A program made the translations under genes and the position numbers. A stretch of 11,907 bases of DNA from Pyrinomonadaceae bacterium (GTDB taxonomy: Bacteria; Acidobacteriota; Blastocatellia; Pyrinomonadales; Pyrinomonadaceae): NCBI GenBank assembly GCA_025929655.1, contig JAICPV010000025.1, forward strand, positions 1 to 11,907, given 5' to 3'. The notes beneath the pieces were generated by a model. That model worked only from the letters and a program-made list of their open reading frames with translations, ran no database searches and had not been told where the DNA came from. Below are positions 1-7,673 of this stretch, in pieces (positions within the stretch are counted from its first letter, which is position 1; every line of letters begins with the position of its first letter).

Positions 1-1
1 G

Positions 2-376
2 GGCGCCGCCGAATACTGGCTGGCTCGCGCGCCGTTCGGTGTCTATTTCGGCTGGGTCACCGCCGCCTTGATCGTCAGCGTCCCGATCACCCTGGTATAC
101 ACGGGCACGGGCCCTGACGAAACCGGTTGGGACGTTCCTGCAGTGGTCATGATCGCGATCGCGACGGCCCTGGGGATCCTGGTCCGCACGAAATTGCGCG
201 ATTACCTTTACCCGCTGGCGATCGCGTGGGCGCTGACCGCCATCGCCGTGAAACAAAGTGGCCAAACCGCGGTCGTCGTCGCCTGCGCGGTCGGTGTGGT
301 CGCAAGCCTTATCGCGTCGCTGTCTTTCGTTGTAAACTTGCCTTCACGCTCTACGACACTGTCGGCCTCCAAATGA
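2..376 (+). CDS. C-terminal part of a TspO-like (tryptophan-rich sensory) integral membrane protein, 5' end outside the window
   Basis: An open frame enters from the left edge and stops at a TGA at 374-376, leaving 124 visible residues. They are strongly hydrophobic with about four membrane segments. The first visible stretch, with the motif APFGVYFGWVTAAL, resembles the 'PFSlYlGWitvAtiaN' signature I associate with TspO/tryptophan-rich sensory-type proteins. The later 'AIAWALTAIAVKQ' resembles their 'vWAliGIavkq' segment. Family members bind tetrapyrroles or act as membrane sensors, but no function can be assigned to this copy. The N-terminal half is missing. The stop overlaps the aroDE start by ATGA, so the two are probably cotranscribed and translationally coupled. 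Assignment rests on remembered family signatures; another polytopic membrane protein is possible. Confidence 0.6.
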   Translation, partial: GAAEYWLARAPFGVYFGWVTAALIVSVPITLVYTGTGPDETGWDVPAVVMIAIATALGILVRTKLRDYLYPLAIAWALTAIAVKQSGQTAVVVACAVGVVASLIASLSFVVNLPSRSTTLSASK

Positions 377-1869
377 ACAAAGGCAAATTATGCATTTCGA
401 TCTGCGCGAAGAGCTCGGAAGAGCTTTTCGAAAAGATCGTCCGCGCGGAAGAATCGGCGGATGTGATCGAGGTGCGATTCGATTGTTTGGATCCACAGGA
501 GCGCCTGGAAGTAGCCAAAAGAATTTCCGCGACCGGTAAGAATTTCATCATCACATTTCGACCCGAGGAGCAAGGCGGCAAGGGCCTGTTGGAAGTTGAG
601 GAAAGGAAGGAGTTTTGGCGATCGGTACCGAATGACAAGTGGGCGGACATCGAACCCGACCTGGTCGAAGACGCTGAAGCGCGCAAATTCGAGAAACTCA
701 TTTGTTCGTACCACGCTTCATCAAACACGGCCGCGAATATCAGACAGATCTATGCTCTGATCGCCGATACGGGTGCGGACATTTTGAAGATAGCGATCCC
801 GACCGATTCTGCAGTTGATGCAATTCCGGTTTGGAAGCTGATCGGCGACGCAGAAGCGGCGAACAAAGCGATAATTCCGATCGCGATGGGCGAAGCCGGG
901 AAATGGACGCGGATCCTGGGCACTTCGCATGGCGCATTTTTGTCTTTCGCGTCACTTGAATCAGGTTCGGAAACCGCATCGGGCCAGATATCGGCAGATG
1001 ATATGGTAAATGTCTTCCGCTCGAAAGAATTGGACCGGGAGACCGAGGTTTTCGGCATCGTGGCCGCAGTAACGAGCTATTCGGTTTCGCCATGGATGCA
1101 CAACGCCGCTTTCAAAGCCGCGGGAATGAACCGCGTTTTTGTGCCGTTGCAAACCGACAGTATCGACGAATTCATCATCCGCATGGTCAAACCGGAAACT
1201 CGCGAGGTCGATCTTAATTTTCGCGGTTTTTCGATCACCAATCCGCATAAGCGTTCAGTGATAAAGCTTCTGGACCGCGTCGAGGACGCCGCCGCAAAGA
1301 TCGGAGCTGTCAACACGATAAAAAATGAGGATGGGAAACTCGTCGGTTACAACACAGACGCACCGGGTTTCGTCGCTCCGCTAAAGAAGGTGCTCGGCAG
1401 CGTGAAAGGGGCGAGGGTCGCGATCGCCGGCGCGGGTGGAGCCGCGCGCGCTTGCGCTTACGCACTGAAACAGGAAGGTGCGTCGGTTTCGATCTTTGCG
1501 CGCAATTACAAAAAGGCCAACGACCTTGCAGATTCCCTTGGCGTGAAGGCCGGTGCGATGAATAACAGTTTTCGCCCGGGCACGATCGATATTTTGGTAA
1601 ACGCCACCCCGATCGGCACAAAGGGCAGCCGCGAGGAACAGGCTGCAATCGCTACCTCGGCGCAGTTGAACGGACTGAAGCTTGTTTACGATCTGGTTTA
1701 CAATCCCATCGAAACTCCGCTAATTCGCGAGGCACGGCGAGCGGGTGTTCCGGCCATCGGCGGAGTCGATATGCTGATCGCACAAGGCGCGCGGCAGTTC
1801 GAGATCTGGACAGGAGAAAAGCCGCAGATCAACGTGATGAAAGCGGCGGTACTTACAAAACTTCGATGA
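373..1869 (+). CDS. aroDE: Bifunctional 3-dehydroquinate dehydratase (type I) / shikimate dehydrogenase fusion
   Basis: This 498-residue protein should catalyse two successive shikimate-pathway steps in the cytoplasm: dehydration of 3-dehydroquinate, then NADPH-dependent reduction of 3-dehydroshikimate to shikimate. Residues 1-216 are a class I dehydratase. They carry the EVR substrate motif (E33, R35), TFR (R63), DIE (E94), the catalytic His in SYHAS (H114), the Schiff-base Lys in ILKIA (K139) and the closing GQIS loop (204-207). Residues 225-498 are an AroE domain with SVSPWMHN (237-244), the catalytic Lys in SITNPHK (K293), the catalytic Asp in GYNTDAPGF (D329), the dinucleotide loop GAGGAARA (353-360), NATPIG (410-415) and the C-terminal GGVDMLIAQGARQFEIWTG. 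Both active sites look complete. The ATG at 373 was chosen because conserved homology starts there; the in-frame extension to 127 only shadows the upstream gene. No Shine-Dalgarno is visible, so translation is probably coupled through the overlap. Confidence 0.97.
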   Translation: MNKGKLCISICAKSSEELFEKIVRAEESADVIEVRFDCLDPQERLEVAKRISATGKNFIITFRPEEQGGKGLLEVEERKEFWRSVPNDKWADIEPDLVEDAEARKFEKLICSYHASSNTAANIRQIYALIADTGADILKIAIPTDSAVDAIPVWKLIGDAEAANKAIIPIAMGEAGKWTRILGTSHGAFLSFASLESGSETASGQISADDMVNVFRSKELDRETEVFGIVAAVTSYSVSPWMHNAAFKAAGMNRVFVPLQTDSIDEFIIRMVKPETREVDLNFRGFSITNPHKRSVIKLLDRVEDAAAKIGAVNTIKNEDGKLVGYNTDAPGFVAPLKKVLGSVKGARVAIAGAGGAARACAYALKQEGASVSIFARNYKKANDLADSLGVKAGAMNNSFRPGTIDILVNATPIGTKGSREEQAAIATSAQLNGLKLVYDLVYNPIETPLIREARRAGVPAIGGVDMLIAQGARQFEIWTGEKPQINVMKAAVLTKLR

Positions 1870-2885
1870 ACGAGCGCTATAGCAGGCAGATCCTTTTCGC
1901 CGACATCGGCAAAGCAGGGCAGGAAAAGCTGCTTGCATCGCGGGTGCTGATCGTCGGGTGCGGGGCTCTCGGGGCTTCACATTGCGAGATGCTCTCGCGG
2001 GCGGGTGTGGGAAAACTACGCATCGTCGACCGCGATTTTGTCGAATTCACGAATCTTCAAAGGCAGACACTTTTCAAGGAATCCGATGCCGCAGAAAGAT
2101 TGCCAAAAGCAATAGCGGCAAAAGCACGTATTGCCGAGATCAATTCGGGGATCGGAGTCGAGTCGATCGTTACGGACGTTAATAATTCAAACGTGGAGTC
2201 GCTTATCGATGGCTGTGACCTCGTGCTCGACGGCACGGATAATTTCCAGGTTCGTTATCTGTTGAACGATGCGTGCGTGAAAAGCGGCATGACCTGGATC
2301 TATGGTGCCGCGGTATCAAGCTATGGAACCACGATGACCGTCATTCCCGGCGAGACGCCTTGCCTTCGTTGCATTTTTGAAGAAATGCCAGACGCGGGAA
2401 GCTCCCCGACCTGCGATACGGCGGGCGTGATTATGCCGATCATTGCGAGCGTCACGGCGGTGCAAGTGACCGAAGCGATCAAATTATTGGTTGGAAAGCG
2501 CCATGAGCTTCACGGCTCGCTAATGCAGATCGACATCTGGGCGAACGATTGGCGAAAGATCCGGCTCGCAGGGCCGCAACCGGAGTGCCCGGCGTGCGGG
2601 GGGCGAAAGTTCGAATTCCTGGACGCCGAAGCGACGGAGTTCGCCGCCGTGCTTTGCGGGAGAAACGCCGTCCAGGTCGCGCCGCCTCGCGCTGTTCGAC
2701 TCGATCTCAACGAACTTTCGAATAAACTTTCGGCATTAGGCGATGTAAAAATGAACGAGTATCTGGTGCGATTCTCGACCGATGGCAAAGAGATCACGGT
2801 TTTTCCGGACGGCCGCGCGATCGTAAAAGGCACGGATGATATTTCTGAAGCAAGATCGGTCTATGCTCGATTTATTGGAACATGA
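1866..2885 (+). CDS. ThiF/MoeB/HesA-family adenylyltransferase (E1-like)
   Basis: This 339-residue protein should use ATP to adenylate the C-terminal glycine of a small ubiquitin-like sulfur carrier (ThiS or MoaD type), for thiamine thiazole or molybdopterin synthesis. The N-terminal RYSRQIL motif supplies the arginine that reaches the partner active site in the dimer. The nucleotide loop is GCGALG (31-36), followed by VDRD (54-57), NLQRQ (63-67) and GTDN (123-126, with D125). Two CxxC pairs, C166/C169 and C241/C244, match the family's structural zinc site. C183 sits where ThiF/MoeB have a conserved cysteine. Residues about 255-339, beginning near LCGRNAVQV, form the extra C-terminal region seen in Bacillus-type ThiF but absent from E. 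coli MoeB. The start overlaps the aroDE stop by ATGA. No sulfur-carrier gene is in view, so ThiF and MoeB roles cannot be separated. Confidence 0.93.
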   Translation: MNERYSRQILFADIGKAGQEKLLASRVLIVGCGALGASHCEMLSRAGVGKLRIVDRDFVEFTNLQRQTLFKESDAAERLPKAIAAKARIAEINSGIGVESIVTDVNNSNVESLIDGCDLVLDGTDNFQVRYLLNDACVKSGMTWIYGAAVSSYGTTMTVIPGETPCLRCIFEEMPDAGSSPTCDTAGVIMPIIASVTAVQVTEAIKLLVGKRHELHGSLMQIDIWANDWRKIRLAGPQPECPACGGRKFEFLDAEATEFAAVLCGRNAVQVAPPRAVRLDLNELSNKLSALGDVKMNEYLVRFSTDGKEITVFPDGRAIVKGTDDISEARSVYARFIGT

Positions 2886-2888
2886 TCG

Positions 2889-2916
2889 TCTACATCGTTC
2901 AGATTTTCGCTATATT
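2889..2916 (+). promoter_or_regulatory. Possible promoter for the NADH dehydrogenase gene
   Basis: TCTACA (2889-2894) and TATATT (2911-2916) are 16 bases apart and match the sigma70 -35 and -10 consensus at four and five of six positions. The -10 lies 16 bases before the ndh start codon. A partial Shine-Dalgarno, AGGCGG, sits at 2922-2927, close to the expected transcript start. This is a consensus match only; read-through from the thiF-like gene is equally possible. Confidence 0.3.
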
Positions 2917-2932
2917 GCTTTAGGCGGCCTTT

Positions 2933-4279
2933 ATGACTGACCGAAAAAAAGTTGTGATCGTCGGGGGCGGGTTTGGCGGCCTTTGGGCGGCACAGGCGTT
3001 AGCGAACAAGCCGGTCGATGTTACACTGGTCGACCGCAAGAACCATCATGTTTTCCAGCCTTTGCTTTATCAGGTTGCGACCGCGGTACTTTCGCCAGGC
3101 GAGATAGCGCAGCCGATCCGGCGGATACTTCATTCCGCGAAAAATATTGAAGTGATCCTCGGCGAAGTTGTCGGTTTCGATCTTATGAATAATTCCGCGC
3201 TTCTCGAAGACGGTTCAGAAGTCGGATTCGATTACCTGATCGTCGCCGCCGGCGCTCGTCACGCATATTTCGGACATGACGACTGGGAAGTGTCCGCGCC
3301 TGGCTTAAAGACGATCGAAGACGCTGTCGAGATCCGCAGCCGGGTCCTGCTGGCGTTCGAAATGGCGGAACGCGATGCTTATCTGAAAGGCGCGTACGAT
3401 CCGCTGAATTTCATTGTGGTTGGCGGTGGCCCGACCGGGGTCGAGCTGGCCGGTGCGATCGCCGACATCGCCACGCAGGCTCTGGCGAACGATTTTAAGG
3501 CAATCGATACACGAAAGGCTCGAGTCATTCTTTTTGAAGGTTCAGATCGGGTGCTCGGCACCTTTACCCCCGATCTCTCGGAAAGTGCCAAGTCCCAACT
3601 TGAATCACTCGGGGTCGAGGTCCGACTCAACAGCTATGTTGATGATATCGCCCCGGGCCGTGTTAAAGTCGGCGGCGAATGGATCCATTGCGACGTTGTC
3701 CTTTGGGCCACCGGAGTAGCAGCGTCGTCGCTCGGAAAACAGCTCGGCGTTGAAACCGATAAGGCTGGCCGTGTTTTCGTCGAGCCTGATCTTTCGCTTC
3801 CGGGCCACCCGAACATTTTCGTCATAGGCGACATGGCATCGATCAAACAGGCTAACGGTGAGCCTGTTCCCGGCGTCAGTCCCGCCGCGATGCAGATGGG
3901 AACAACGACGGCGAAGAACATTTTGGCCGAACTTAAAGGTAAGCCGAGAAACGAATTCGAATACGTCAACAAAGGATCAATGGCGACGATCGGGCGAAAG
4001 AAGGCGATCGCCGACGTTTTCGGTTTAAAGCTCAAAGGTTTTGTCGCCTGGGTTTTCTGGCTAGTCCTACATGTATTCTTCCTGATCGGATTTCGGAACC
4101 GCTTCCTCGTGCTGACCGATTGGTTCTGGGCGTACATGACCCGCGAACGCAGCGCCCGACTGATCACCGGCGACGCTGAAGAGTTACGAGAAGCGATCAA
4201 ATTCCTTAAGGCCAAACCTGCTTCCGAGGTTGTTTCGACTTCTTCCAGGCAGCCAAAATCTATCAATTCAAACCGTTAG
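2933..4279 (+). CDS. ndh: Type II NADH:quinone oxidoreductase (NDH-2)
   Basis: This 448-residue flavoprotein should oxidise NADH and reduce membrane quinone without pumping protons, working as a peripheral protein on the inner face of the cytoplasmic membrane. The N-terminal VIVGGGFGG (8-16) is the FAD Rossmann loop. FQPLLYQVAT (41-50) is an NDH-2 signature. A second Rossmann loop, VVGGGPTG (162-169), binds NADH. FVIGDMA (296-302) contacts the flavin, and PGVSPAAMQMG (313-323) is the quinone-site region usually written AQxAxQ. Residues 370-402 are aromatic and hydrophobic (VAWVFWLVLHVFFLIG, then WFWAYM), which suits the membrane anchor of the family. Length is normal. The gene follows the thiF-like gene by 47 bases with its own promoter candidate, so cotranscription is uncertain. 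The last 20 residues are polar and poorly conserved-looking. Confidence 0.96.
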   Translation: MTDRKKVVIVGGGFGGLWAAQALANKPVDVTLVDRKNHHVFQPLLYQVATAVLSPGEIAQPIRRILHSAKNIEVILGEVVGFDLMNNSALLEDGSEVGFDYLIVAAGARHAYFGHDDWEVSAPGLKTIEDAVEIRSRVLLAFEMAERDAYLKGAYDPLNFIVVGGGPTGVELAGAIADIATQALANDFKAIDTRKARVILFEGSDRVLGTFTPDLSESAKSQLESLGVEVRLNSYVDDIAPGRVKVGGEWIHCDVVLWATGVAASSLGKQLGVETDKAGRVFVEPDLSLPGHPNIFVIGDMASIKQANGEPVPGVSPAAMQMGTTTAKNILAELKGKPRNEFEYVNKGSMATIGRKKAIADVFGLKLKGFVAWVFWLVLHVFFLIGFRNRFLVLTDWFWAYMTRERSARLITGDAEELREAIKFLKAKPASEVVSTSSRQPKSINSNR

Positions 4280-4294
4280 CATTTCCGCTTCGTA

Positions 4295-4326
4295 TTATTT
4301 CGTACGGTTTCGTGATTTACTATAAA
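4295..4326 (+). promoter_or_regulatory. A/T-rich promoter-like element before the secreted propeller protein
   Basis: The 100-base gap 4280-4379 contains TTTACTATAAATACC around 4316-4330, with overlapping -10-like hexamers TACTAT (4318-4323) and TATAAA (4321-4326). The matching -35 region (about 4295-4303, TTATTTCGT) is poor. The leader would be about 45 bases and has no Shine-Dalgarno before the ATG at 4380. No terminator for ndh was found in this gap. Confidence 0.25.
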
Positions 4327-4379
4327 TACCGGTGGAGACCGCGAAAATAACGAAATACAACCCTTCTTACTCATAATTC

Positions 4380-6530
4380 ATGAACAGATCAGCTATTTCA
4401 TTTGTTTTTATTTCCCTCATCTTAGCCTCAGTCTCGGCCTCCGCCAGCGAACCCCAGATATGGACCGTCAATACGCGTACGGAAATCCTAAAAGGCGATG
4501 CCCGAAGCGTTTCCGTCGACGCCAACGGCGCGATCACGCTGGCCCCGAAGTTGAGTGAGCTCTATAAGACCGATCAGCAGTATGTTTGGTCGTCCGCGTT
4601 CGATTCCGGTGGCGATATTTATTTGGGGACCGGAGGCGAAGGCCGTATTTATAAAGTTTCGGCGACCGGCAGCGGCTCTCTTTTTGCAGATCTGAATGAA
4701 CTGAATGTTTCCGCGCTCGTGGTGAAACGAGGCGGCGGCATCTTCGCCGCGACCTCGCCTGACGGCAAAGTTTATCAGATCGATGCAGCCGGTAAGACAA
4801 CTGTTTATTTCGAGCCGAAGGAAAAATACATATGGTCGCTGGCGTTGATGGGTGATGGCTCTCTTGCCGTCGCGACCGGCGACAGCGGAAAGCTTTATCG
4901 TGTGCGTACCGCCAACGCTTCGCCGGAAAGCTCGCTGATGTTTGATTCGAGCGAGATGCACATTATCTCGCTTGCGACAGATCAGGGCGGGAATCTTTTT
5001 GCGGGTACGGATTCGGGCGGGCTTGTTCTGAAATTCGGTGCGGACGGCAAGCCGTTCGCCCTTCTCGATTCCCCGCTGCGTGAGATCCACGAGCTAGCGG
5101 TCAGCCCGAACGGCACGGTCTATGCTCTTGCGTTAGGGGAATCAGCTTCTGCGACCAAACCGCCTGAGACATCCGCCTCTTCATCAGCCGACGGCAAAGC
5201 AGTGAGTGCGGCGTCGGCTTTGGTAACGCCGGAACCCATGGCGAAGAGCCGTTACGACCTGGCGAACGCGAAAACGGCAGTTTACCGCATCTCTCCGGAA
5301 GGAGTTAGCGACATTATTTACTCCTCGCCGACTGTGATCGGTTTTTCGCTTTACGCTCATAAAACAAACAACGGCGTATTGCTCGGCACGTCGGACAAAG
5401 GTCGAATTTACAGTATTTCGAACGACGCAAGGGAGCGGCTCGTTTTGCAGTCGGACGCTGATCAGATCTCGACGATCTTTAACTACGGCCAACATCTCTA
5501 TGCCACCTCGAGCAACGCAGGCCGATTATACCGATTCGGGGGCGAACGAACTGCAGAAGGCGTTTATGAGTCGTCTGTACTTGACGCGAAAGCAACGGCC
5601 GCGTGGGGGAACGTTTGGTGGCGTTCGACCGGCGACGTTCGGATCGAAACGCGAAGCGGAAATACGGAATCGCCGAGCGAGACGTGGAGCATGTGGAGCG
5701 TTGTAAAAGCAGCATCGCAACGAGGATCGGCCGCGAGTCCGCGTTCCCGTTATTTCCAATGGCGGGCCGTTTTGAAACCCGATGCGGTCCTCAACGAGGT
5801 CAGCGTCGCGTTCCTCAGCGATAACATCGCGCCCGAGGTCCTTTCGATCACGATTTTACCGCCGAATGTCGGCCTGGTCGCCAACCCGCCGGTTCAGATC
5901 GACCCGAACATCGAGGTCTCCGGTATGGACCCGCAGACATTCGGAATCCCGGTCCAGGCGGTTCCACCGCGGAAGGTATACCTTCGCGGTGCTCGTGCGT
6001 TTCAATGGAACGCCGAGGACCGGAATGGAGACAAGTTGGTGTATGACGTTTTTTATCGCGAAACCGGCGACGCGGAATTTAAACTTTTGAAGGCCGACCT
6101 GGCCGATAATTTTTACTCGCTGGACGGGCTTTCGCTGGCTGATGGAAGGTATATTGTACGGATCGTCGCGAGGGACGCGAGAGGAAATCCTGCCGGACAG
6201 TTTCTTTCGGGCGAAATGCTCAGCGAGCCGTTTGATATCGATAACTCGCAGCCGGTCGTCACTGCCGCCGGCCAGCCGGTGGTTTCCGGAGGCAAGGCTC
6301 GGGTAGCCTTTGCGGCGACCGACCGATTCGGCTACATAACGCGTGCCGAATACAGCGTCAACGGCGGCGAATGGATGGCCGTATACGCCGATGACGGGAT
6401 CGCCGACAGCCCGAACGAAAAATTCACGTTCGATGTCGCGCTTCCAGCAGCCGGCGAATACACCGTGACGCTTCGCGTCTTCGATGCGGCGGGTAACGTC
6501 GGAAACGAACGAGCAGTCGCGCGGCGGTAA
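4380..6530 (+). CDS. Secreted seven-repeat beta-propeller-like protein with C-terminal beta-sandwich domains; function unknown
   Basis: This 716-residue protein starts with a Sec signal peptide: a hydrophobic stretch at 6-18, then ASA (20-22) before SEPQ. It therefore acts outside the cytoplasm. Residues about 68-387 contain seven repeats, each with a short strand, a glycine-rich turn, 'G(T/S)...GxxY' and a closing strand. They begin near YVWSSAF (68), VSALVV (110), YIWSLAL (150), HIISLAT (194), EIHELAV (235), VIGFSLY (319) and DQISTIF (361), which suggests a seven-bladed propeller. The fifth repeat carries a low-complexity Ser/Ala/Pro insert at about 254-290. Residues about 395-480 look like a beta-sandwich (WWRSTGDVRIETRSGN, then YFQWRAVL). 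About 535-620 resembles fibronectin type III, and about 625-716 is Ig-like (RAEYSVNGGEW, then FDAAGNVG). No catalytic motif is visible. The stop faces the stop of the minus-strand gene with one base between. Binding or scaffolding is plausible; a lyase or signalling role cannot be excluded. Confidence 0.9.
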   Translation: MNRSAISFVFISLILASVSASASEPQIWTVNTRTEILKGDARSVSVDANGAITLAPKLSELYKTDQQYVWSSAFDSGGDIYLGTGGEGRIYKVSATGSGSLFADLNELNVSALVVKRGGGIFAATSPDGKVYQIDAAGKTTVYFEPKEKYIWSLALMGDGSLAVATGDSGKLYRVRTANASPESSLMFDSSEMHIISLATDQGGNLFAGTDSGGLVLKFGADGKPFALLDSPLREIHELAVSPNGTVYALALGESASATKPPETSASSSADGKAVSAASALVTPEPMAKSRYDLANAKTAVYRISPEGVSDIIYSSPTVIGFSLYAHKTNNGVLLGTSDKGRIYSISNDARERLVLQSDADQISTIFNYGQHLYATSSNAGRLYRFGGERTAEGVYESSVLDAKATAAWGNVWWRSTGDVRIETRSGNTESPSETWSMWSVVKAASQRGSAASPRSRYFQWRAVLKPDAVLNEVSVAFLSDNIAPEVLSITILPPNVGLVANPPVQIDPNIEVSGMDPQTFGIPVQAVPPRKVYLRGARAFQWNAEDRNGDKLVYDVFYRETGDAEFKLLKADLADNFYSLDGLSLADGRYIVRIVARDARGNPAGQFLSGEMLSEPFDIDNSQPVVTAAGQPVVSGGKARVAFAATDRFGYITRAEYSVNGGEWMAVYADDGIADSPNEKFTFDVALPAAGEYTVTLRVFDAAGNVGNERAVARR

Positions 6531-6531
6531 T

Positions 6532-7068
6532 TTATTGATCTTTTTCGAGAAGCTTTGTCGTGTGGTCGGTCACGCTGGCCGGCTTCAGATCGCTAGTTTC
6601 GAGCCACCCACCTGCGTCGGGCGGAGAATACGCGGAAACCGGCTCGTCGCGTTGGGGCGGCAGCGATCCAACGGGCGGAGGTTCCCCAAACATACGGACG
6701 GCGGCGCCAACATTTTTTTCTTGCTCATCTCGCGGCGGTTTCCTCACGTTGGATTCGAACATCAGAGCGTACGCTATCCTTAGAATTCCGCCTCCGCCCA
6801 TTAGAAAGATCGCGATCCCCATCGGCCACGGCGGCATCCTTAAAAGGAATACCGAGATAATCCCAAGGATCGGCGCGACCACGATCAAGAGAAGCAGCAG
6901 GAAAATGCCGATCCGGATCCCGCGCGATCGCGGCGACTCCCCTTCTTCCTTCGTGGCCGTACCGCCTGAAAGCAGCAATTCCGAAACGCTGGTCAGCAAG
7001 AACCCGCATCGCGAACAGAAGCTCGTCACTTGAGAGGTCCTTTCCTGGCCGCATCTTGGACAGTACAT
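6532..7068 (-). CDS. Small zinc-ribbon membrane protein B with C-terminal SVTDxTT motif
   Basis: This 178-residue protein opens with a zinc ribbon formed by CPRC (C3, C6) and CSRC (C18, C21). A polar stretch follows, then two membrane segments at about 52-77 (FLLLLLIVVAPILGI) and 82-104. The C-terminal half is Pro-rich and polar, ending in ASVTDHTTKLL (164-174). The ribbon is probably cytoplasmic. It is the last gene of the rlmB/zinc-ribbon cluster, 57 bases after protein A, with which it shares general architecture and the tail motif. I do not recognise a specific function; zinc-ribbon membrane proteins of this kind are usually annotated only as hypothetical. No good Shine-Dalgarno is seen before the ATG, where TTTTTAAAATA precedes it. 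Codon use matches the neighbours. Confidence 0.85.
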   Translation of the reverse strand: MYCPRCGQERTSQVTSFCSRCGFLLTSVSELLLSGGTATKEEGESPRSRGIRIGIFLLLLLIVVAPILGIISVFLLRMPPWPMGIAIFLMGGGGILRIAYALMFESNVRKPPRDEQEKNVGAAVRMFGEPPPVGSLPPQRDEPVSAYSPPDAGGWLETSDLKPASVTDHTTKLLEKDQ

Positions 7069-7125
7069 TATTTTAAAAACGCAGCTTACGCTATGAAAGG
7101 GTATCGGATCGCGGTTTCCGGCAGA

Positions 7126-7671
7126 TCAGCGTTTCGGCAGCGCCATGGTTTCGCCTTCTTTGTTCATTTCGAGGTGGTTATCCAAATGCCTGGTCGTGCT
7201 GTCGGTCACGCTAGGCGGGACGAGGTCGCCGGTTTTGTAGCGTGACTCAGGAGCAGCGGCGAAATTTGTCGGCTGCGGCTGCAGCGAAGGGTTGTACGAT
7301 GCAGGCGAAAAAGCCCTCGCAGTCTCCGGAGAAAAACCCATTCTTCCCTGCTCGGCACGTCTAAGTTGAATGTATTGAGCGATCCCGCTTCCAACAAACA
7401 TAAAACCCGGGATCAGCATCCAGAACCACCAGCCGCCGCCGCGTCCAGAGACCGCCAATACGATCGCGATCACCACGAACGCGACTCCCATGAAAAATTT
7501 CGTCGCCACGCTTTCGAGCGTCAACGGTCTGCCGCGACGGGTGGTTCCGCAACCTTTTTCGATCACGAGTTTTCCGGTCAAGGCGTCCGAAACATTGCCG
7601 AGATCAGTGCCGCAGCCGCGGCAGAATTTGCCGGTGTCAGGATTTTCGATTCCGCATTTGGGACAAAACAT
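7126..7671 (-). CDS. Small zinc-ribbon membrane protein A with C-terminal SVTDxTT motif
   Basis: This 181-residue protein begins with a zinc ribbon, CPKC (C3, C6) and CRGC (C17, C20), in the common 'FCxxCGxxN...GKFCxxCG' form. Two hydrophobic segments follow at about 58-76 (FMGVAFVVIAIVLAV) and 80-98 (WWFWMLIPGFMFVGSG), separated by a glycine-rich turn. A Pro/Ala/Ser-rich tail then carries PPSVTDSTTRHLDNHLE (152-168). The tail motif is shared with protein B downstream. The start codon is two bases after the rlmB stop, and GAGGA lies seven bases before it inside the rlmB 3' end, so cotranscription with rlmB and its own ribosome entry are likely. Function is unknown. The two membrane segments may form a hairpin that leaves both ribbon and tail in the cytoplasm. 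Confidence 0.87.
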   Translation of the reverse strand: MFCPKCGIENPDTGKFCRGCGTDLGNVSDALTGKLVIEKGCGTTRRGRPLTLESVATKFFMGVAFVVIAIVLAVSGRGGGWWFWMLIPGFMFVGSGIAQYIQLRRAEQGRMGFSPETARAFSPASYNPSLQPQPTNFAAAPESRYKTGDLVPPSVTDSTTRHLDNHLEMNKEGETMALPKR

Positions 7672-7673
7672 AT

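Noticed and set aside
127..372. In-frame N-terminal extension of aroDE
   Set aside because: It overlaps the membrane-protein gene in another frame, is Arg/Gly/Pro-rich as expected of a shadow frame, and AroD homology begins at the ATG at 373.
2882..2923. Thirteen-codon hydrophobic ORF starting with ATGA at the thiF-like stop
   Set aside because: Too short to support; no ribosome site, and its 3' half overlaps the promoter candidate for ndh. The overlap with the stop could be chance.
3634..4266. Minus-strand ORF of 210 codons inside ndh
   Set aside because: Antisense to a well-supported gene, with low-complexity Ser/Pro/Arg composition and no recognisable domain.
4488..5090. Minus-strand ORF of 200 codons inside the propeller gene
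   Set aside because: Antisense shadow of the repeat region; Arg-rich with no family features.
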